This document shows, piece by piece, positions 35,777 to 44,635 of a DNA stretch of 64,000 bases. The position numbers were made by a program, and so were the translations under genes. Position 1 is the stretch's first letter. Each line of letters starts with the position of its first letter. The notes below the pieces were generated by a model. It saw only the letters and a list, made by a program, of their open reading frames with translations. It searched no databases and was not told the origin of the DNA. The stretch comes from Kitasatospora papulosa. GTDB lineage: Bacteria; Actinomycetota; Actinomycetes; Streptomycetales; Streptomycetaceae. Where the stretch lies: positions 1-64,000 of the forward strand of contig NZ_JNYQ01000010.1 of NCBI RefSeq assembly GCF_000717245.1, given 5' to 3'.

Positions 35777-35802
35777 ACTTCCTGTACAGTCGTCCAGAAA
35801 GT
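35777..35802. promoter_or_regulatory. Candidate TetR operator upstream of DUF1304 gene
   Basis: An imperfect inverted repeat (ACTTCCTG, 10-bp centre, CAGAAAGT) surrounds the smaller palindrome CTGTACAG (35782-35789). It lies 22 bp before the DUF1304 start, and the next gene is a TetR regulator. Confidence 0.45.
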
Positions 35803-35823
35803 ATCGCAGCAGGAGGCCATGCC

Positions 35824-36186
35824 ATGCAGACCGCCGCCCACGCGCTGGTCGCGCTCGTCGCGCTGATCCACGTCTACTTCCTGGTCCTGGAGATGTTCCT
35901 GTGGGACACTCCGCGTGGCCGCAAGGCGTTCGGCACCACCGAGGAGTTCTCCGAGCGGAGCGCCACGCTCGCCGCCAACCAGGGGCTCTACAACGGCTTC
36001 ATGGCCGCCGGGCTGGTCTGGGGCCTGATCGCCGGCGACCCCGTCGGGTACCAGGCACAGATCTTCTTCCTGAGCTGCCTGGTGGTCGCGGGCGTCTACG
36101 GGGCGGCCACCGTCAGCCGCAAGATCCTGTACGTCCAGGCGGCGCCCGCCGCGCTCGCCCTGGCCTTCGTGCTGGCGGCGGGCTGA
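35824..36186 (+). CDS. DUF1304 family membrane protein
   Basis: The 120-residue protein has four predicted transmembrane helices and the DUF1304 pattern: LVALIHVYFLVLEMFLW, KAFGTTEEF, AANQGLYNGFMAAGLVWGL and a C-terminal GAATVSRKILYVQAAPAALAL. Function in the family is unknown; members are often paired with regulators. AGGAGG at 35811-35816 supports ATG 35824. It precedes a TetR gene by 4 bp and is probably its main target. Confidence 0.9.
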   Translation: MQTAAHALVALVALIHVYFLVLEMFLWDTPRGRKAFGTTEEFSERSATLAANQGLYNGFMAAGLVWGLIAGDPVGYQAQIFFLSCLVVAGVYGAATVSRKILYVQAAPAALALAFVLAAG

Positions 36187-36190
36187 GCCC

Positions 36191-36820
36191 GTGACGCCCC
36201 CGGTGACGGACGGCAGCCGTGACCCGAGAACCGCGCGCACCCGCGCCCGGCTGAGGGCCGCGCTGCTGGAGGCGTGCGGGACGCGGCCTCCGGACCGGGT
36301 CGCCGTGGCCGAGGTGGTGCGCCTCGCGGGCGTGGGACGGGCCACCTTCTACCTGCACTACGACGATCTGCACGCCCTCGCCCTGGACGCCTGCGCGGAG
36401 GTCGTGCGGGAGGCGGTCGAGGCCCTGCACGCCTGGGACCGAACGCCGCCCGGCCCCGAGGCCCCGCCGGCGGAGCTCGTCACCCTGCTCCGTGAGGTCC
36501 GGTCCGGGGCCGCCGTGTACCGGAGCCTGCTGGGGCCCGGCGGCGGGCCCCTCGGCGAGCTGCTGCACCGGGAACTCCGCAGCCGGAGCCTCGACGAGCT
36601 CCGCCGCCGACGGCCCGCCGGAAGCGGCCACGACCTGACCGCGAGCGCCGTGGCCGGACTGTTCACCGGCGTGCTCACCGACTGGGTGCACGACCGGACC
36701 GACGCCTCGCCCGAGCGGCTCGCCGGACAGGTCTGGCGCATGCTCCTCGCCGTGCACGCCGCCTCCGCGTCTCACGGACAGAGCACGGTGACCGGGGGCG
36801 CCGCCGCACCTCTAGGCTGA
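36191..36820 (+). CDS. TetR/AcrR-family transcriptional regulator
   Basis: The 209-residue protein has an N-terminal helix-turn-helix (ALLEACGTRPPDRVAVAEVV; RLAGVGRATFYLHYDDLHAL, ~24-65) and a helical ligand domain with the late WVHDR-like helix typical of TetR C-terminal domains. It starts at GTG 36191, 4 bp after the DUF1304 stop, so both are in one operon that it likely represses through the repeat at 35777. Ligand unknown. Confidence 0.88.
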   Translation: MTPPVTDGSRDPRTARTRARLRAALLEACGTRPPDRVAVAEVVRLAGVGRATFYLHYDDLHALALDACAEVVREAVEALHAWDRTPPGPEAPPAELVTLLREVRSGAAVYRSLLGPGGGPLGELLHRELRSRSLDELRRRRPAGSGHDLTASAVAGLFTGVLTDWVHDRTDASPERLAGQVWRMLLAVHAASASHGQSTVTGGAAAPLG

Positions 36821-36855
36821 AAGGGCACGCAGCACGAGGCGACAAGGGGAACGAC

Positions 36856-37218
36856 GTGGCGGTACGAGCAGTCCGTGGAGCCGTCCAGCTCGAGCGGGAC
36901 GAGGCCGGACACATGGACGAGCGGGTGAGCGAGCTGCTCACCGCGGTCCTGGAGCGCAACCAGCTCGTCGCCGACGACCTGATCAGTGTCTGGTTCACCG
37001 CCACCCCCGACCTGCACAGCGATTTCCCGGCGGCCGCCGCCCGGGGCCTCGGCATCGTCGACGTACCGCTGATCTGCGCCCAGGAGCTCGACATCGCGGG
37101 GGCCATGCCCCGGGTGGTCCGGATAATGGCCCACGTCGAGACGTATCTCTCCAAGGCGGAGATCAGCCACGTCTACCTCGGCGCCACCGGCGCCCTCCGC
37201 AAGGACATCGCCCAGTGA
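36856..37218 (+). CDS. aroH: Chorismate mutase, AroH class
   Basis: The 120-residue enzyme converts chorismate to prephenate. It matches the Bacillus AroH trimer fold and keeps the active-site residues with an offset of about one: Arg7 (VRAVRGAVQ), Cys74 and Glu77 (LICAQELD), Arg89 and Tyr107 (HVYLGA). AAGGGGA precedes GTG 36856. Its stop overlaps the start of the next gene, tyrA (GTGA), so the two steps of tyrosine synthesis are coupled. Confidence 0.93.
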   Translation: MAVRAVRGAVQLERDEAGHMDERVSELLTAVLERNQLVADDLISVWFTATPDLHSDFPAAAARGLGIVDVPLICAQELDIAGAMPRVVRIMAHVETYLSKAEISHVYLGATGALRKDIAQ

Positions 37219-38300
37219 GAACAGCCCTCGTCATCGGCACCGGCCTGGTGGGCACCTCCGCCGCCCTCGCCCTCGCGGGGCGCGGTGTCCAGGTGCACCT
37301 CGTCGACCGCGATCCGTCCTCGGCGCACACCGCCGCCGCGCTCGGCGCGGGTACGGACGAGGCGCCCGAGGGGACCGTCGACCTCGCGGTCGTCGCCGTG
37401 CCGCCCGCCCACACCGCCTCGGTGCTCGCCACGGCCATGCGCGACGGGGTCGCCCGGGCCTACCTCGACGTCGCCAGCGTCAAGGGCGGCCCGCGCCGTG
37501 AGCTGGAGTCGCTCGGCGTCGACCTCACGCCGTACATCGGCACGCACCCCATGGCCGGCAAGGAGCGCTCGGGCCCGCTCGCGGCCACCGCCGACCTCTT
37601 CGAGGGCCGCCCCTGGGTCCTCACACCGACCCGGGAGACCGACACCGAGGTCCTCAACCTCGCCCTGGAACTGGTCGCGCTCTGCCGCGCCGTCCCGGTC
37701 GTCATGGACGCCGACGCCCACGACCGGGCCGTCGCCCTGGTCTCCCACACCCCGCAGCTGATCTCCTCGATGGTCGCCGCCCGGCTGGAGGAGGCCGACG
37801 AGACCGCCGTACGTCTGTGCGGCCAGGGCATCAGGGACGTCACCCGCATCGCGGCGTCCGACCCCCGGATGTGGGTGGAGATCCTCTCCGCCAACCCCGG
37901 CCCGGTCGCCGACGTGCTCGCCGGCGTCGCCGCCGACCTGGACGAGACGGTACGGGCGCTGCGCGGCCTGCAGTCCGCCGACGAGGACAAGCGCCGCACG
38001 GGCACCGAGGGCATCGAGGACGTCCTGCGGCGGGGCAACGCGGGCCGCGTCAGGGTCCCCGGCAAGCACGGCGCGGCGCCGGCGTCGTACGAGGTCGTCG
38101 CCGTGCTCATCAGCGACCGCCCCGGCGAGCTCGCGGCGATCTTCGCCGACGCGGGGCGGGCGGGCGTCAACATCGAGGACGTACGCATCGAGCACGCCAC
38201 CGGTCAGCAGGCCGGACTCGTCCAGCTGATGGTCGAGCCCAGCGCCGCTGCCGGACTGAGCGCCGCCCTCGCCGAGCGCGGCTGGTCGATCCGCCCGTGA
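37215..38300 (+). CDS. tyrA: Prephenate dehydrogenase with C-terminal ACT domain
   Basis: The 361-residue enzyme oxidatively decarboxylates prephenate to 4-hydroxyphenylpyruvate. It has an N-terminal NAD-binding VIGTGLVGTSAALAL, GTHPMAGKERSGP and SHTPQLISSMVAARL, and an ACT domain from about residue 290 (YEVVAVLISDRPGELAAIF) that probably senses tyrosine. GTG 37215 overlaps the chorismate mutase stop. Confidence 0.93.
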   Translation: MRTALVIGTGLVGTSAALALAGRGVQVHLVDRDPSSAHTAAALGAGTDEAPEGTVDLAVVAVPPAHTASVLATAMRDGVARAYLDVASVKGGPRRELESLGVDLTPYIGTHPMAGKERSGPLAATADLFEGRPWVLTPTRETDTEVLNLALELVALCRAVPVVMDADAHDRAVALVSHTPQLISSMVAARLEEADETAVRLCGQGIRDVTRIAASDPRMWVEILSANPGPVADVLAGVAADLDETVRALRGLQSADEDKRRTGTEGIEDVLRRGNAGRVRVPGKHGAAPASYEVVAVLISDRPGELAAIFADAGRAGVNIEDVRIEHATGQQAGLVQLMVEPSAAAGLSAALAERGWSIRP

Positions 38301-38422
38301 CGGGCCCGGGGACGGCCCGGAGGCAGGGGTACAAAGCCGCTTCGCGCACTCGGTAACCTTGGGGGAGGCCGTCCCGTGGCCCGCTCCGCCCGTCCCCGTG
38401 TACCAGGAAGGTGTCCACCACC

Positions 38423-39127
38423 GTGGAAACCGTAAGCGCCGCCGCCCGGACCGCCCCGGCCGCAGTGATCGTCGCCATCGACGGCCCCTCCGGCACCGGC
38501 AAGTCGAGCACCTCCAAGGCCGTCGCCGCGCAGCTCGGCCTGAGCTACCTGGACACCGGCGCGCAGTACCGGGCCATCACGTGGTGGATGCTGAACAACG
38601 GCATCGACGTGACGGACGCGGCGGAGATCGCCACGGCCGCCGCCAAGCCGGTCATCGTCTCCGGCACGGACCCGTCCGCCCCGACGATCACCGTCGACGG
38701 CGAGGACGCCTCCGGTCCGATCCGCACCCAGGAGGTCACCTCCAAGGTCAGCGCCGTCAGCGCCGTGCCCGAGGTGCGCGCCCTGATCACGGAGCTGCAG
38801 CGCACCATCGCCACGGAGGCCGGGCGCGGCATCGTCGTCGAGGGCCGGGACATCGGCACGACCGTGCTGCCCGACGCCGACATCAAGATCTTCCTGACCG
38901 CCTCCCCGGAGGCGCGCGCCGCCCGCCGCAGCGGCGAGGTCAAGGGATCCGACCTCGCCGCCACCCGGGAGGCGCTGATCAAGCGGGACGCGGCCGACTC
39001 CGGGCGCAAGACCTCGCCGCTGGCCAAGGCCGCGGACGCCGTCGAGGTGGACACCACCGACCTGACGCTCGCGCAGGTCGTCGAGTGCGTCGTCACCCTC
39101 GTCGGGGAGAAGCAGGCCGCGAAGTGA
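38423..39127 (+). CDS. cmk: Cytidylate kinase
   Basis: The ~234-residue kinase phosphorylates CMP and dCMP. The P-loop is AIDGPSGTGKSS (18-29), with LDTGAQYRAITWW, GRDIGTTVLPDADIKIFLTA and RRSGEVKGSDL following. GTG 38423 is preceded at 11 nt by GGAAGG; GTG 38411 is in frame but would sit on that site. Its stop overlaps the acyltransferase gene, and der follows, the common cmk-plsC-der order. Confidence 0.93.
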   Translation: METVSAAARTAPAAVIVAIDGPSGTGKSSTSKAVAAQLGLSYLDTGAQYRAITWWMLNNGIDVTDAAEIATAAAKPVIVSGTDPSAPTITVDGEDASGPIRTQEVTSKVSAVSAVPEVRALITELQRTIATEAGRGIVVEGRDIGTTVLPDADIKIFLTASPEARAARRSGEVKGSDLAATREALIKRDAADSGRKTSPLAKAADAVEVDTTDLTLAQVVECVVTLVGEKQAAK

Positions 39128-39783
39128 CCGCAGCCACCGCCGCGCCGACGCTGCGCGGAGCGGCCGTCGGGCGCGGTATCGGCATCGGGCTCATGTACGG
39201 GCTGTTCAGGCCCCGTGTGCTCGGTGCGTGGCGCGTCCCCACCACGGGACCCGTCATACTCGCGGTGAACCACGCGCACAACCTCGACGGACCGATGCTG
39301 ATGGGCACCGCGCCCCGGCCCGTCCACTTCCTGATCAAGAAGGAGGCGTTCGTCGGCCCCCTCGACCCGTTCCTGCGCGGAATCGGGCAGCTGAAGGTGG
39401 ACCGTACGACCGTCGACCGCAACGCCATCACGCAGGCACTCGGCGTGCTGGACGACGGCGGGGTCCTCGGCATCTTCCCCGAGGGCACCAGGGGCGAGGG
39501 CGACTTCGCCTCCCTGCGCGCGGGGCTGGCGTACTTCGCGGTGCGCGGCGGGGCGCCGATCGTCCCCGTGGCGGTCCTGGGAAGCACCGAGCGCCGTGGA
39601 CGGTTGATATCGGCACTGCCTCCGCTGCGCAGCCGGGTCGACGTCGTCTTCGGCGACGCCTTCCAGGCCGGTGACGGCAGCGGGCGGCGGACCAGGAAAG
39701 CGCTGGACGAGGCGACGCTGCGCATCCAGGGTGAGCTGACCGCCCACCTGGGGAACGCCAGGCGTCTCACCGGACGCCTGTGA
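39124..39783 (+). CDS. 1-acylglycerol-3-phosphate acyltransferase (PlsC) family protein
   Basis: The 219-residue membrane-associated acyltransferase has the HX4D catalytic motif (NHAHNLD), FLIKKEAF, the substrate-binding FPEGTRGEG and IVPVAVLGS. Such enzymes add the second acyl chain in phosphatidic acid synthesis; some family members acylate other lipids. GTG 39124 overlaps the cmk stop. The longer frame upstream is a shadow of cmk. Confidence 0.9.
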   Translation: MTAATAAPTLRGAAVGRGIGIGLMYGLFRPRVLGAWRVPTTGPVILAVNHAHNLDGPMLMGTAPRPVHFLIKKEAFVGPLDPFLRGIGQLKVDRTTVDRNAITQALGVLDDGGVLGIFPEGTRGEGDFASLRAGLAYFAVRGGAPIVPVAVLGSTERRGRLISALPPLRSRVDVVFGDAFQAGDGSGRRTRKALDEATLRIQGELTAHLGNARRLTGRL

Positions 39784-39846
39784 CACTTGAGTAGTGGGCC
39801 GCGCGATCGTGGCCCATCGATGATGATGCAAAGAGGAACGGACTTC

Positions 39847-41316
39847 ATGAACGACCAGATTCACTCCGGCGGCTCGGACCACGAGCACGGAGCACTTGGC
39901 GATGCCGAGTACGCGGAGTTCATGGAGCTCGCCGCGCAGGAGGGGTTCGACCCCGAGGAGGTCGAGGGCGCGATCGGTGACGCCGGTCACGGCCCGCTTC
40001 CCGTGCTCGCCGTCGTCGGCCGCCCGAACGTCGGCAAGTCGACCCTGGTGAACCGGATCATCGGCCGCCGCGAGGCAGTCGTCCAGGACAAGCCCGGCGT
40101 CACCCGCGACCGGGTCAGCTACGAGGCAGAGTGGGCCGGCCGCCGCTTCAAGGTCGTCGACACCGGCGGCTGGGAGCAGGACGTGCTGGGCCTCGACGCC
40201 TCCGTCGCCGCCCAGGCTGAGTACGCGATCTCGACGGCCGACGCGGTCGTCTTCGTCGTCGACGCGACGGTCGGCGCGACCGACACCGACGAGGCCGTCG
40301 TCAGGCTGCTGCGCAAGGCCAAGAAGCCCGTCGTCCTGTGCGCGAACAAGGTCGACGGACAGAGCGGCGAGGCCGACGCCACCGCGCTCTGGTCGCTCGG
40401 CCTCGGCGAGCCGCACCCGGTCTCCTCCCTGCACGGCCGCGGCACCGGCGACATGCTGGACGCCGTCCTGGAGGCCCTGCCCGAGGCCCCGGCGCAGAGC
40501 TTCGGCACCGCGCTGGGCGGCCCCCGCCGCATCGCGCTCATCGGCCGCCCGAACGTCGGCAAGTCCTCCCTGCTGAACAAGGTCGCCGGTGAGGACCGCG
40601 TCGTCGTCAACGAACTGGCCGGCACCACCCGCGACCCGGTCGACGAGCTGATCAACCTCGGCGGCATCACCTGGAAGTTCATCGACACGGCCGGTATCCG
40701 CCGCAAGGTGCACCTCCAGGAGGGCGCGGACTACTACGCCTCGCTGCGCACCGCGGCCGCCGTGGAGAAGGCCGAGGTCGCCGTCATCCTGATCGACTCG
40801 AGCGAGTCCATCAGCGTCCAGGACCAGCGCATCGTCACCATGGCCGTCGAAGCGGGCCGTGCCGTCGTGATCGCCTTCAACAAGTGGGACACGCTCGACG
40901 AGGAGCGCCGCTACTACCTCGAGCGCGAGATCGACACGGAGCTCGCCCAGATCTCCTGGGCGCCGCGCGTCAACGTCTCGGCCGTCACCGGCCGGCACAT
41001 GGAGAAGCTCGTCCCGGCGATCGAGACGGCGATCGAGGGCTGGGAGACCCGTGTCCCCACCGGCCGGCTGAACGCCTTCCTCGGCGAGATCGTCGCCTCC
41101 CACCCGCACCCGGTACGCGGCGGCAAGCAGCCCCGCATCCTGTTCGGCACCCAGGCGGGCACCAAGCCGCCGCGGTTCGTCCTCTTCGCGTCCGGCTTCC
41201 TGGAGCACGGCTACCGCCGCTTCGTGGAACGCCGGCTGCGTGAGGAGTTCGGCTTCGAGGGCACCCCGCTGCACATCTCGGTACGCGTGCGCGAGAAGCG
41301 CGGCCGCAAGAAGTAG
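39847..41316 (+). CDS. der: Ribosome-associated GTPase Der
   Basis: The 489-residue protein has two tandem GTPase domains and a C-terminal KH-like domain, and is needed for 50S subunit assembly. The G1 motifs are GRPNVGKST (58-66) and GRPNVGKSS (~233-241), G3 motifs DTGGWEQ and DTAGIRRK, and G4 NKVD and NKWD. A ~50-residue acidic N-terminal extension (with a DHEHGALGDAEYAEFM stretch) is absent from E. coli Der. ATG 39847 follows AGAGGA; a longer in-frame start lacks one. A strong terminator follows. Confidence 0.95.
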   Translation: MNDQIHSGGSDHEHGALGDAEYAEFMELAAQEGFDPEEVEGAIGDAGHGPLPVLAVVGRPNVGKSTLVNRIIGRREAVVQDKPGVTRDRVSYEAEWAGRRFKVVDTGGWEQDVLGLDASVAAQAEYAISTADAVVFVVDATVGATDTDEAVVRLLRKAKKPVVLCANKVDGQSGEADATALWSLGLGEPHPVSSLHGRGTGDMLDAVLEALPEAPAQSFGTALGGPRRIALIGRPNVGKSSLLNKVAGEDRVVVNELAGTTRDPVDELINLGGITWKFIDTAGIRRKVHLQEGADYYASLRTAAAVEKAEVAVILIDSSESISVQDQRIVTMAVEAGRAVVIAFNKWDTLDEERRYYLEREIDTELAQISWAPRVNVSAVTGRHMEKLVPAIETAIEGWETRVPTGRLNAFLGEIVASHPHPVRGGKQPRILFGTQAGTKPPRFVLFASGFLEHGYRRFVERRLREEFGFEGTPLHISVRVREKRGRKK

Positions 41317-41324
41317 GGCCACAA

Positions 41325-41379
41325 CACGGCGAAGCCCCGGACCGTCCGCGCGGAGCGGACGGTCCGGGGCTTCGCCGTG
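41325..41379. terminator. 25-bp perfect hairpin terminator, convergent
   Basis: Arms 41325-41349 and 41355-41379 pair without mismatch over 25 bp around a 5-nt loop, directly between the convergent ends of der and the hypothetical gene at 41384. It can serve both strands. Confidence 0.88.
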
Positions 41380-41383
41380 CACC

Positions 41384-41827
41384 TCAGGCGTCGGCGGCCC
41401 CGGGCGGCAGGGCCGCCGGGCGTGCACGCCCCGCGTGCCGTCCCACGCGCTGCCAGGAACCGGGGTTGGACCCACCGCCGGAGCTGTGGCTCCCCTGGGC
41501 GTTCGCCGCCGTCCGGCCGCCCAGCGGTGCACGGCTGCCGAACATCCCGATGCCGAACGTTCTGAAGCCGAGATTCTCCTCGCCGGTGCGGTCCCCGGGA
41601 AGCGCCCGGAACGATCGCCTGTACTCGGAGTACAGGGCGTCGTAGATCGGGGTGGGGGACTTACCGCCCGAGGGGTCCTGCGACGGACGCATGGCCGGGA
41701 TCGGGGTCTGCTGCTGGCGAGAAGGGTCGTATGAGTGCACGTAGGTGCCAACGACCTCACCGCCCGTCGGATGCGGGCCGGACCGAGAAAACGCTGTCCG
41801 GCGGGCGGAGGAGGGCGGTACGGACAT
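41384..41827 (-). CDS. Conserved hypothetical protein
   Basis: The 147-residue protein is hydrophilic and mostly disordered (Pro/Ser/Gly/Arg-rich), with a more ordered centre around YDALYSEYRRSFRALPGDR and a tail ending in Ala/Pro-rich sequence. There are no membrane segments or motifs I recognise. It starts 2 bp after the upstream gene's stop, so the two are probably one operon. The start is uncertain; a GTG near the YVHSYDPS segment is possible. Function unknown. Confidence 0.65.
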   Translation of the reverse strand: MSVPPSSARRTAFSRSGPHPTGGEVVGTYVHSYDPSRQQQTPIPAMRPSQDPSGGKSPTPIYDALYSEYRRSFRALPGDRTGEENLGFRTFGIGMFGSRAPLGGRTAANAQGSHSSGGGSNPGSWQRVGRHAGRARPAALPPGAADA

Positions 41828-41829
41828 GC

Positions 41830-42612
41830 TCAGGTTCCGGCGAGCGGCATCGTCGCGGCGACCAGCAGCCCGTTGACCGCGGCCTTGTCGAGCGCGTCAC
41901 GGAGCAGGTCCTCGCGCGGCTGCTGGCCGATGGAACCGGCCGGTGCGGCGAAGACCAGCACGCTCTGCGCCTTGTTGGCGGCCGTCCTCCACCCCTCGGT
42001 GACCTGGAGCGGCTGGTGCGCCTGCCACCAGGCGACGGGGCTCCCGCCGCCGGCGCCCGGCTGCAGGACGGCGTGCAGCCGGCCCATGGCCAGGAGGACC
42101 GACCAGCCGGGCAGGACACCCGGCAGCCGGTTCAGATGAGGCGTCGGCAGGAAGCCCTGCTCCAGCAGGAGCTGGAGGAACTGGTCGCCGCCGCTGCCGT
42201 CCGTGCCCGGCCGGGCGATCGGCCCGGTCGGTTCGACGACCAGGGCCGGGCGGAGGTCGTCCTCGATGAGGACGAGACCGCTGGTGATGCCGAGGACGGC
42301 CTGTTCGGGCATGAGGCCCTCCGGATTCTGTGGCTCGCTGCCGGTGATGGACCGCACCGCGCCCTGGAGCTGGTCCTCCGCGACCTGGACGACCTGAGAG
42401 GGGATGCAGGTCGCGTGGGCGAAGGCGAGCACGGCGGTCTCGTCGCCCACGAACAGCACCGTGCTGGTGCGTTCCTGGTCGGAGTCGCCGGGGGTGCGGC
42501 ACGAGGTGCAGTCGTAACTGCCTGGGGCACTGTCGCCGACGAGCAGCCGGTCGGCTTCGGCATCGCCGATCTCGGCGCGTACGTCCTCGCTGACGTCGAG
42601 CATGCGCGGCAC
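41830..42612 (-). CDS. Conserved hypothetical protein with DCTSC motif
   Basis: The ~260-residue protein has a SYDCTSCRTPGD motif near residue 34-45 that could be a metal site or redox CxxC. VLFVGDETAVLAFAHATCIPSQV and QSVLVFAAPAGSIG are two hydrophobic beta-alpha stretches. GAGGAG six bases before GTG 42612 decides the start. I recognise no family with a known function. Its operon partner at 41384 is also unassigned, and their pairing is the best clue for both. Confidence 0.7.
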   Translation of the reverse strand: MPRMLDVSEDVRAEIGDAEADRLLVGDSAPGSYDCTSCRTPGDSDQERTSTVLFVGDETAVLAFAHATCIPSQVVQVAEDQLQGAVRSITGSEPQNPEGLMPEQAVLGITSGLVLIEDDLRPALVVEPTGPIARPGTDGSGGDQFLQLLLEQGFLPTPHLNRLPGVLPGWSVLLAMGRLHAVLQPGAGGGSPVAWWQAHQPLQVTEGWRTAANKAQSVLVFAAPAGSIGQQPREDLLRDALDKAAVNGLLVAATMPLAGT

Positions 42613-42911
42613 GGGTGGCTCCTCGAACTCGGTGCGTGAGCCGGGCGGTTCCCGGCTCATGAAGACAACGGAAGACCGGGGGCCGGGGTCACGCGCGAAT
42701 CGGGGGGAGTGGACACCGGAGCCGGCGGGCCGCAGAACCGGAAGTCCGCTCCGGAGATCCGGAGTTCGCCATTCCGGACAATGGCCCCTTCTGCGCCGGT
42801 GCTTGTTCGAAACGTCACGGGTCTGTACGACTCGTGTGCGAAAGCCGTGTCGCCATCCGACCCCGCGTAAGGTCCGTCGCAGACCAGTCGATCAGGGGAA
42901 ACGACTACGTA

Positions 42912-44192
42912 ATGCACATTTCTTTTCTGCTTCACAACGCGTACGGCATCGGGGGAACGATCCGTACCACCTTCACGCTCGCCAGGACCCTGGCGGAGCA
43001 GCACGACGTCGAGGTCGTCTCCGTCTTCCGGCACCGCGACGACCCGAAGCTCGGGGCACCCGCCGGGGTGCGGATGAGCCACCTCGTGGACCTGCGCAAG
43101 GCGAGTCCGGGGTACGAGGGGGAGACCGCCGAACACGCCCTGCCCGCATCGGTGTTCCCGCGGGGCGACACCCGCCACAGGCAGTACAGCAGGCTCACCG
43201 ACAGTCGTATCGCGGCTCATCTGGCCGCGCTGGAGTCCGATGTCGTCATCGGCACGCGACCCGGTCTGAACGTCCACATCAGCCGGCAGGCGCGGCGCGG
43301 CCCGGTGCGCGTCGGCCAGGAGCACCTCACCCTGGAGAGCCACGGCTACCGGCTCCGCCGGGAGATAAGCCACCGGTACGGCCTGCTCGACGCGGTCACG
43401 ACCGTCACCGAGGCCGACGCGCGGGACTACCGCACCAGGCTCAGGCTCCCCGGCGTGCGGATCGAGGCCATCCCGAACAGCGTGCCCGAGCCGGCCGGCC
43501 CGCCGGCCGACTGCGACGCCAGATGGATCGTGGCGGCGGGCCGGCTGCACCGGGTCAAGCGCTACGACGTACTGATCCGGGCCTTCGCGGAGGTCGCGGC
43601 GGTGCGCCCGGACTGGCGGCTGCGGATCTACGGCGCCGGCGACGCGTCGGGCGACGAGCAGCAGCCGTTGCGCGGGCTCGTCGACGAGCTCGGACTCCGG
43701 GACCGCGTGTTCCTGATGGGATCGGTCGACCCGATGGAGGCGGAGTGGCCCAGGAACTCCATCGCGGCCGTGACCTCCGAGCGTGAGTCGTTCGGCATGA
43801 CCATCGTGGAGGCGATGCGCTGCGGTGTGCCGGTCGTGGCCACCGACTGTCCCCACGGGCCCGCCGAGATCATCGACGACGGCACCGACGGCCGCCTCGT
43901 GCCGCTGGGGGACACCGGCGCCTTCGCCGAGGCGCTGCTCGGACTGGTCGACGACGACGCGCTGCGGCACCGGATGGGCCGGGCGGCACGGGCCTCCGCC
44001 GCACGGTTCGACCCCGCACCGATCGCCGAGCGGCACGAGAGGCTCTTCTCGGAGCTGGCCGCCCGGGGCGGGAGACGGCGGTCGCAGGGCGTGCTGCGCG
44101 GCGCGGTCCACCGCTCCCGGGGCGCGGTGCTGGACGGGGCGTACGCGCTGCGTCACAAGGCGGGCGCGGCGATCCGGAGAGGCCGGGCCTGA
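42912..44192 (+). CDS. GT4-family glycosyltransferase
   Basis: The 426-residue GT-B enzyme has an N-terminal acceptor domain (MHISFLLHNAYGIGGTIRTT) and a C-terminal donor domain with WIVAAGRLHRVKRYDVLIRAF, ERESFGMTIVEAMRCGVPVVATD (the EX7E donor motif) and GPAEIIDDGTDGRLVP. It resembles CgeB/poly(glycerol-phosphate)-type transferases of cell-wall polymers. The last ~40 residues are basic and may bind membrane or polymer. ATG 42912 is preceded by GGGGAAA. No other polysaccharide genes are adjacent, so the product is unknown. Confidence 0.87.
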   Translation: MHISFLLHNAYGIGGTIRTTFTLARTLAEQHDVEVVSVFRHRDDPKLGAPAGVRMSHLVDLRKASPGYEGETAEHALPASVFPRGDTRHRQYSRLTDSRIAAHLAALESDVVIGTRPGLNVHISRQARRGPVRVGQEHLTLESHGYRLRREISHRYGLLDAVTTVTEADARDYRTRLRLPGVRIEAIPNSVPEPAGPPADCDARWIVAAGRLHRVKRYDVLIRAFAEVAAVRPDWRLRIYGAGDASGDEQQPLRGLVDELGLRDRVFLMGSVDPMEAEWPRNSIAAVTSERESFGMTIVEAMRCGVPVVATDCPHGPAEIIDDGTDGRLVPLGDTGAFAEALLGLVDDDALRHRMGRAARASAARFDPAPIAERHERLFSELAARGGRRRSQGVLRGAVHRSRGAVLDGAYALRHKAGAAIRRGRA

Positions 44193-44194
44193 GC

Positions 44195-44230
44195 CCGCGG
44201 CGCCCGGAACCACGGTTCCGGGCGCCGCGG
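44195..44230 (+). terminator. Terminator after the GT4 gene
   Basis: A 17-bp perfect stem (44195-44211 / 44214-44230) with a 2-nt spacer, two bases past the stop codon. Confidence 0.8.
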
Positions 44231-44635
44231 CCCGGACGGTTGCATTCCGCATGGCACCGGACGGCGCGACGGTCCGGGCACTCCTGGGCCCGGGGATCGA
44301 CGGGTGCCGGGCGGGCGCGAGTAAGGCTCGCACAAGGGAAAGTGAATTCCCGGTGACCTGTCCGTGTAATTCGATTTCCCTGGACGCCCGGCGTAAATGG
44401 ACCGCGCCATACCCGGCCTGCGGCAATTCCCGCCCGGTGACCCTCCGTGGCTTTTCGGCGGAGCCGGTCGACGGGTTACGGGGCGGCCCCGCTGTCCATT
44501 CGGGTGAAGGGGGCGGGCGTGCACGAGCGTGGACGTCCTGTGACACAAGCGTGACAGGCGGGGTACACGGGGATGCGTAGGACCCATGGCCGCCACCGCT
44601 TCCGCCGGGGCGCGAGGCGGCCTACGGTGAGACGT
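44231..44635. other. Intergenic region without recognised gene
   Basis: About 400 bp between the GT4 terminator and the I78-like gene. Its base composition is lower in GC than the flanking genes around 44320-44450. Open frames lack coding bias. I see no operator or RNA motif. Confidence 0.5.

Noticed and set aside
38545..41760. 1071-codon frame on the minus strand opposite cmk, plsC and der
   Set aside because: Shadow of well-supported genes on the plus strand, with no domains.
44231..44635. Hidden gene in the 400-bp gap before the I78-like gene
   Set aside because: Frames there lack codon bias, ribosome-binding sites and recognisable motifs.
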